Source: Euleptes europaea (Eukaryota; Chordata; Lepidosauria; Squamata; Sphaerodactylidae). From it: a stretch of DNA of 64,000 bases. The DNA is taken from positions 98,749,171 through 98,813,170 of the forward strand of contig NC_079319.1 of assembly GCF_029931775.1 (NCBI RefSeq). Direction: 5' to 3'. The position numbers and the translations under genes were made by a program. Shown piece by piece: positions 57,529 through 64,000 of the stretch (position 1 is the stretch's first letter; each line of letters begins with the position of its first letter). The notes below the pieces were generated by a model. The model had not been told where the DNA came from. It searched no databases and saw nothing but the letters and a program-made list of their open reading frames with translations.

Positions 57529-58516
57529 TGTAGGTTTTCTCCTCCAGGGAGAGAATATTGTGATAAATCTCAGGGTATACGCACAAATGTAATGGAATCT
57601 CAGAGGGGCTATTATCTCCCAGCAGCCCTGGCTCTGGAGGGGCTGGCCTTCCTTTTTCTAGAGGGGAGGAGGGAAGATACAGTTGGCAGGCCTAGGCTGG
57701 AGCAGGCTTGCAGAAAGAACAGGCCGAGGAGGAACTGGCTGGTGGAAAGCTGGAAAAGGGGGACCAAGGACTGGAGCAGAGAACTCCGGGGATTCCTGCT
57801 GCAGGACTGAAGTCCCAGGTAGAGACTTTGTTGTTTGGACAGGGTCAGGCGAGCCCTGGGAAGAAGGGCCTGGAACCAGTGAACTCTTATTAGTTGACTG
57901 GCAAGCACTTCAAGGCCTCGCCCAGGACTTACAGATCCCAGTTACTATTTCCACCACCACCACCCCCTTTGGATTTGCTTCTACATTCAAGTGCCTATTC
58001 TGTACAGTTAAGTGTTGTTGGAACCCAGTGGGATTGGGAAGAGGTTGCCAGCCCTGAAGTGCCTTCAGCACTTGCCTCAAGTCTGAGTTGCACAGACATG
58101 CAACTGACTACCACAATTATTACACAAAAATCCCAAAACTTGTGGAGTATTCGGCTCACAAGGTTGCACTTTCATTTTTACTGCTTCACACTTAGCTACT
58201 TGTGCAGATCTATTCCACCCCAAACAATCTATTCATTGAACGTCTTGGAACTTAGCATTTAAGAGGTAAGGGGTTGATTCTGTGTATATAAATTTGCAAA
58301 GTAACAATGGGATTAAGGTTTTTTCCTCAACTCTGTATGTTTATTTTATAACATTTTTCCTGTGAAGAAAAGGCATGTTATCTCTGCAGACACAAATTCA
58401 CACTTTTGAGAACTGCAAAAACAAGCATCTGTGATAATATCTTCTCGTTAGAAAAACTACCTCAAATAATCATACAGAAACCTCTGGAAGAGCATGACAT
58501 TGTGAATGGATTAATG

Positions 58517-59335
58517 CAGGGGTCGGCAAACTCATAAGTCAAAAGAGCCAAATATCAACAGTACAACGATTGAGATTTCTTTTGAGAGCCAAATTTCTTA
58601 AACTTAAACTATATAGGTAGGTACACTGTTTATTAACTTAATAAACTTTAATTAAAGTTTTAAGTCTTAATTAAACTATAGGTGCACTGAATAAAACTTG
58701 ATATCATACTTAATAGTGATCTTATTTATTGATAAAAATTAAATTGTAAGTCCCTGCCATTTCCCCCTCCCCGTCTGGAGTCCTTGTCTGGAGGCCTGGT
58801 CTACCGCCATAAAAGCCTATTGGTAGACCTGTCCTCTGGCTGAGTCCCATTGAGAGGCCAGGTCTACCCATTGGCTTTCTTGGCAGTAGACCTGGCCTCC
58901 GGAGGCCCATAGAAGCCAATTGGCAGACCTGGCCTCTGAAGGGGGACTTTTCCCCCTCCTCGGAGTCCAGGTCTACCGCCAAGAAAGCCAGTGGGTAGAC
59001 TTGGCCTCCCAATGGGACTCAGCCGGAGGCCAGGTCTACCAAAGGAAGCCCGCCCCGCCCAACAGCTGATAGGCGGGGGGGGAGGAACCGCCAAGCCGCC
59101 CGCCCAGCAATTGCACGGCTAGAGGGGAGGGGAGGCTTTAGCCTCCCAACCATTGAGGGAAAGGGGGACCCGGCCATTTTCCACGGCGGGGGGGGGGGGG
59201 GGCGGCGAGAGAGACAGCGCGCCCGCTCGCTCACGCTCGCTCTCTGTCTCTCAGGCACGCCGGCTCTGCAGCCCGGCTGCCGGCGCGAGACCAAGTTCGG
59301 AGAGCCGCACTCAACGGGCCAAAGAGCTGCATTTA
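58517..59335. mobile_element. hAT element, sister of 53957-54527
   Basis: The left end CAGGGGTCGGCAAACTCATA and the next 230 bp match the copy at 53957-54527 almost exactly. The GC-rich part continues with extra sequence (59060-59290) to 'CGGAGAGCCGCACTCAACGG'. The right terminus could not be found, so the end coordinate and TSD are uncertain. Confidence 0.7.
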
Positions 59336-59546
59336 CCAAAAAATTTAAACATTGCATAAATATAAAGCCTCATGCTACATAATTAAAAACAAATCCTTAT
59401 TTCCTGATGAATAGCCTTTGGACTACAATGTAACTTAATTAGAAAACTATCTTTAGATTTTTTTTCCAAAAGCATTTTATTTTTAAAATCCAATTTAAAT
59501 AAAAAAAAAATCCGATTTTTTAAAAAATTGATTTTTATCCACCCTT

Positions 59547-60890
59547 GTGTGTGTGTGTGTGTGTGTGTGTAAAGTTCAGAAAAGCAGCTCATTAGTGAAA
59601 TGACTTCTCGCACCTCCAACTGCAGTTTGAAATCTGCAGATCTTTAAGACAGTGGCTGAGGAGGAAACTTTGCACCCAAGCCTATGAAACCTAAAGGCTC
59701 AGCTGTAGTCCTGACCTACTACCACACAGGTGACATACAGAGCAAATGTAAGCAGATCTACTCAGAAGCTACATTTTATTCAATAGGCTTTACTCTCAGG
59801 AGCATAATCTACCATTTCAACCATAGGGCTGGATCCAGAACCGCCCCCCCACCCTGGCCAACTTCAGATGATTCCTCCTTCCTGCTGCAGATTCTCAAGT
59901 AATTCCTCAGGGTTCCATATCCCTAGGGGCAACATTTCATGGGGGGGGGGGGAGGTTCATTCTGCCACTGGAAAATTTACACTGGATGCAAGCTATAGTT
60001 CTGTTAGCATTTCTGCCAGAAGAAAGGGGGGAAGTGACTTTCCTTGTGAGGAAGCTTCCTTAGACAAAGGATTCCATAGGAAATAACCTGGTAAAGACTG
60101 CCATCACGTAGGGACCTCCTGAGAAACATCCAGACTGACCCGCTAAGACTGTTTCCTTTTAGAGGAATACTAGAGCCACACCAAATTAACAGTGTGCAAG
60201 CCCAGGAGAATACTTTACAGAAAACTATGGAGCATCCATGCAGTCTGGCATGCAGGGAAGACATTAAGAAAAATATCCCAGAGATAAAATAATGTACTAA
60301 ACAAAGCGGGGAAAAGTATTCATAAAAAGTAGACTCCTTAAAGCATGTGCAGAGTTCCTTGCAGTAACAAGACGTCAGAGGGGTCTTTAACCCTACCCAT
60401 CACCCCGAGGTAACCAGATTCATGTGATTCCAACAGAGATGAAAACAGATCCAAAACCCTCCAATATTTATGGATACTGGAATCTGACCGAAGCCAACCT
60501 CCTCCCGAAGACTATCTGATTTAGCCAATCCAACGTAAAGTCCCATCTCTTCTGTCAGAGGCTAATGTTACCAATCAGAAAATTACCAGAATAGACCCTC
60601 CTGCCAAGTAGCTATTAATGATTCTGAACTACCATCAATCTGCAAGCATAAGAGAATATTGCAAGACTGATCCACAGTATACAAAATGTTCTGAGAGAGG
60701 TCTGAGAAACTAACAATATACAACTGATTGCAATATGGCGTAGGAGCATAGTTACACATACAGATGTAAATTTTCTGTAAATTTCAAAACCACTGGGAAA
60801 AAATGAAGTATATGCACAGCTTACAGGCCTATCAAACCTACACTTCTTTTACTGAAGTAACAACATATAATGTGTTGTTTATAACTTAAC
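59547..60890. other. VPS4B intron 1, no gene seen
   Basis: A GT microsatellite (about 59547-59570), then apparently unique sequence without recognised features. Confidence 0.35.
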
Positions 60891-61348
60891 TGTGAGGGTC
60901 TGTACGCCTTTGCCTTGTATGTTCTTCCCCCCCCCCCCCCGGACTCGTAAAAGCAGTCCAGGCCTTTTGCCTTTCCTTGGTTCAGGCGCTGCGTCTGACA
61001 GGCCCCAGGTTGGAATGTCTCTTCCCTCTTCCCACGTCCCTCCCTTGCTCTCACTGACTCCCTTCCACCAGCGATGGCCTTGGTGGGTAGATAGTGCTAA
61101 CAAGCTTCCTGAGCTCTGTGATGTTTTGTACCATGCACAATTATCTCGTGGTTTCCCATAACATACGTTTGACATCTGCTTCCCTGTAGGGGTTATAATT
61201 CTGTCTTTGTGAAATCATGAGCACTTGCAACTTTACCAGTGTAAGGCCTATACTTCTCTGAAGCTTCCAATAAAGTTTCTTGTTTCTGCATGACCGTCTG
61301 AGCAAGTGATTTTATGGAGTTTGCACAGGGAGGTTGGGAACCCTCACA
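60891..61348 (+). mobile_element. Solo LTR with 5-bp TSD
   Basis: A 458-bp segment starts TGTGAGGGTC and ends GGGAACCCTCACA, with the perfect 5-bp duplication 'ttaac' (60886-60890 and 61349-61353). An AATAAA at 61269-61274 sets plus orientation. The inverted TGTGAGGG / CCCTCACA ends and size fit a retroviral-type (ERV) LTR. No internal region remains. Confidence 0.8.
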
Positions 61349-61436
61349 TTAACTAGCTATTTGGCATACTTATGGAATTTAAAAGTCACTGAAAACTGCA
61401 CTGTATGCTATCATAGCATACTATCTTAATCTTTGC

Positions 61437-62885
61437 TAGGGTAGGTACCTCAGGTTCTTTAACAGAGGAAATCCCAGTCATCAGAGGAATAAAGCGGGGG
61501 GGGGGGGTGTCTTGGCCCCCCTGTTGTTTAATTTATATCTAAATGACATCATCCCAAAGCTATTTGGCTCTGAATTCATTTCTCCCTCTTTAGGCCCTCA
61601 GAAAATATCAGTCCTCTTATACGCTGATGGTTGTTGAACAAACTAGGTGACTACTGTAAAGAAGAGGCCTTAAGAATCAACTGTGTCAAGACCAAAGCGA
61701 TGGTCTTTAGGAAAAAGGCTCGCAAGTTCAAGTGGTCTGTAGACGGAACCCCTACAGAGCAATCCAGACCTTCAAATATCTAGGGATAACGTTCAATGAA
61801 ACTTTAACCTGGAGGGCTCATTTGGCAATTACCAGAGACGCAGATCTATAGAGGCTATTCTGAAATTTTACTATACAAAAGGAGGATTCTTGATTGACCC
61901 AGCTCTGAAACTTTATCAAAGTAAGGCGATTCCCCAACCTTTGTATGGTGTAGAGGTTTGGGGTTGGAAGGATAGTCTGGTCACAAAGACGGAAACGATC
62001 CAAAATCACCTCCTTGAGGAGAATTCTAGCCTTACCCAGAGGCAGCCCTGCAGCCCTGATGAGAGCAGAACTTGGTTTGCCCTCAATCAGGGCCCGTGTT
62101 CACTTGGTCCTGTTAAGAGCTTGGAGAAAGCAAAGCAGTGACACCACCAACTTACATCACAGGCAATGTTTTAAACTGATGATGCAAAATGATGCTGACA
62201 AGCTAGCCTGCCATAACAACATCCTGCATTGCTACGCCATAACAGATGACACCCAGGCTGTCCCCATAGCCATACCAACATTCGGGATTGGGTGTTCAAA
62301 TGTGATGCTGCATCAGACAGGCAATCAATCTCCCAGTCCAAATTCTCACCATGGTTTAAACAGTTAAAAAGGGATCATGTCAGAGCTTCATACCTGGTCT
62401 GTATCCCCTTCCATTACCCCAGAACAGCCTTTACCTCCCTCCGGTTTCAAACCATGCCAACGGCTTGGATAGCTGGATGTTACTCCTGAACACCATGGGC
62501 CTCTCGCCTATGTATTTGTGGGGCCGCTCCAGAGGACCTAACTCATTACACCTTATTCTGTCCTCTTTATACAGAGCCCAGACTTAAATTCCTCGGAGCG
62601 ATTCTAAAGGGCCTAAATCATTCTCCAGATCCAGAGAAGCTGCTCTTTCTCCTATCAGACGCCAATCCTGATGTTTCCTACAAAGTGTTATTCCTTGCTT
62701 TAGCAGCTAAGAAAATCCGTGCTAAAGCTGTTTTTAATCAGGGATCTTAACATATTTAAATATTAGTTTCTTGTGGGTCAGACTGATTTAAAGCTATTTT
62801 AATGTTATTTTATGATATTTTTATGTTATTTTTGTTTTGTATGGTGGATTGTGATGGCCTTCGGCCACAGACAATAAACTTTATC
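61437..62885 (+). repeat. 5'-truncated LINE with perfect 17-bp TSD
   Basis: Flanked by 'actatcttaatctttgc' (61420-61436 and 62886-62902). Plus strand starts within RT text ('LLFNLYLNDIIPKLFG', a 'LLYADG' where YADD is usual), continues with 'PQPLYGVEVWGWKDSLV' and 'RRILALPRGSP', then the ending 'FLALAAKKIRAKA' and a TATC-type tail (about 62876-62885). Frames change several times, so it is dead. Same family as 28143-29284 and 45440-48480. Confidence 0.8.
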
Positions 62886-62902
62886 ACTATCTTAATCTTT
62901 GC

Positions 62903-64000
62903 CATCTGAAAGGTAGGAAAAAATAAAAGTTGAAGATAGAAAACAAACTCTATAGTAAACACAAAAAAGTGTATTATTTGGACAGAAACTCCGACAGCAT
63001 CTCAATGGGTGGGACCGCCAGTGTATTTGGATATTAATTCACATAATTATTATCTAATCTTGTAGACTGTTTTACATTAAAATTTTCATATGGCCCATTT
63101 TGAGCAAAAGATCCTGCATTTCACTCATTCCAAAAGGGGGGGGGAGAAATCATAGGAGTTCTTTTTCAGTGTTCCCTAAAATTTTCCATTTATTCTATCA
63201 GAAAAGTCCTTTGGGGCCCCCATTTCCCCCCTCCCACCTTCAATCACACAGGGTATATTCATTCCTTCAACCAAAGAGGTACAAACTTGCACACCTTAAG
63301 TTGACACTGAATAAAATCTTGGTTCAGCTCTGCTTAAATGGAATGATCCTCTTTTTGGCTGCATCCGGAAAGGTTCCCTCTTCTGCCCTCCTTAGGTCTG
63401 TGCGAGAATTTCTGTTCACTATTCCTAAGTAGCTTGGTTGGCTTCAACTTGGGGTCATGCATTTTTGGCTGCCACTTCATTGTTATGGCACAGCTGCCGC
63501 CACCAGGCCTCCATTTTCGGTTGCTTATATGTCCCTGCTCCCAACAAGATGCACAACCAGTTCTTTTCTTCAAGTCACAGAAATTCAAGAAACAGGATTT
63601 TGGTCACTGGCACTACAACAGGCAGAAAGCCACCAGCAGCCGTAGTACAGCGATCTCATCATGGTTACTGGGGAAAACAGCCTTTCCAGAGAGAAGCTGA
63701 GCCCCACCCAGTGTTGGGCTATCAGGCCATCAATGAAGGCCTCCCGGTGACGGTTAGTGTGCCTTTAGCCCCAAGAGGATCCTACTGCATTATTAAAAAT
63801 CTGGGGCAAGAAAAGTGAGGCACAGATTCATCCCAGTCTTTGGACTTTGAAGCAGCAGCACAAAGGATGGTGTTGATTTAGCCACTGGAACAGCATGGTT
63901 AACACTAGGGGAGAAAAGATGTCCCTCATGAATAGGCAAAAAAGGAGGCCCAGAACTTTTGTGCTAAAAGAGCACATTCTGTTGTTTTGTGTTTATCAAA
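62903..64000. other. Intron 1 / upstream flank, one unrecognised open frame
   Basis: The open frame at 63438-63818 (+), 126 codons, and overlapping ones share no domain that I recognise. No VPS4B exon 1 or CpG island is seen, so the promoter is expected above 64000. Confidence 0.3.

Larger units (their letters stand above)
56505..59546. mobile_element. hAT-type element with BED finger, carrying two nested elements
   Basis: The left end CAGGGTGGATTTGATTT (56505) and right end AAAATTGATTTTTATCCACC..CTT (59546) are inverted termini. The flanks 'gtgtgtgg' and 'gtgtgtgt' would be an 8-bp duplication with one mismatch, but low complexity weakens it. Subterminal 'GATTTAAATCACTAG' repeats lie inside. 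A minus-strand BED zinc-finger ORF (57355-57528) supports a hAT origin. A TA-flanked element (56523-57281) and a second hAT (from 58517) are inserted. Confidence 0.65.

Noticed and set aside
55841-64000. VPS4B exon 1 within the window
   Set aside because: No short ATG exon ending NLQ with a GT donor was found on the minus strand. Candidate CTGCAG-like sites near 59886 lack a donor.

Overview
This is a vertebrate nuclear window, most likely from a squamate reptile with a gecko-like repeat profile. It holds one host protein-coding gene with certainty: VPS4B, the AAA ATPase that disassembles ESCRT-III. The gene runs on the minus strand. Ten consecutive coding exons (2 to 11) can be placed with canonical AG/GT borders and matching phases, from 55840 down to the stop codon at 15718. 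Exon 1, which should supply about 9 residues, is not seen and probably lies above 64000. With those 9 residues assumed, the protein would be about 441 aa, close to human VPS4B (444 aa). The C-terminal exon matches VPS4B rather than VPS4A. Residue numbers below use that assumption.

Most of the rest is transposable-element strata. They include CR1/L2-like, L1-like, RTE/BovB-like and Penelope-like retroelements and a further LINE family with a recurring C-terminus. There are also tRNA-derived and 5S-derived SINEs, hAT, Tc1 and other TA-flanked DNA elements, and LTR-class and DIRS fossils. The mixture of 5S-derived SINEs, RTE-like tails, CR1, L1 and DIRS is what points to a squamate; this is inference.

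Layout. 1-8.9 kb: RTE tail, SINEs, a CR1 copy split by an LTR-class fossil (itself split by a hAT element and a hairpin repeat), and a Penelope-like endonuclease fragment. 9-10.6 kb: a very GC-rich, CpG-rich block partly built from repeats. 10.4-13 kb: an LTR-like repeat opened by an L1 fragment. 13-15.7 kb: probable 3' UTR and flank of VPS4B. 15.7-21.3 kb: exons 11 and 10. 21.3-31.6 kb: intron 9, filled by a SINE carrying a solo LTR and by a DIRS fossil with inverted terminal repeats and an internal complementary region. 31.6-33.2 kb: exons 9, 8 and 7. 33.2-43.7 kb: intron 6, with a Gypsy-like LTR, an L1 ORF1-only (HAL1-like) insertion, a second decayed DIRS-like fossil and a 1.2 kb solo LTR. 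43.7-55.8 kb: exons 6 to 2 with LINE, Tc1 and hAT insertions between them. 55.8-64 kb: intron 1, with a nested hAT / TA-element / hAT stack, another solo LTR and a LINE with perfect target-site duplications.

No CRISPR array, operon, tRNA gene or rRNA gene was found. I see no clear previously undescribed system. The points most worth a second look are the DIRS structure, the HAL1-like element, a hAT insertion beside a VPS4B splice donor, two inverted-arm repeats flanked by 12-13 bp target-site duplications, and a TA-flanked element carrying GC-rich cargo. All boundaries, repeats and splice sites were read by eye.
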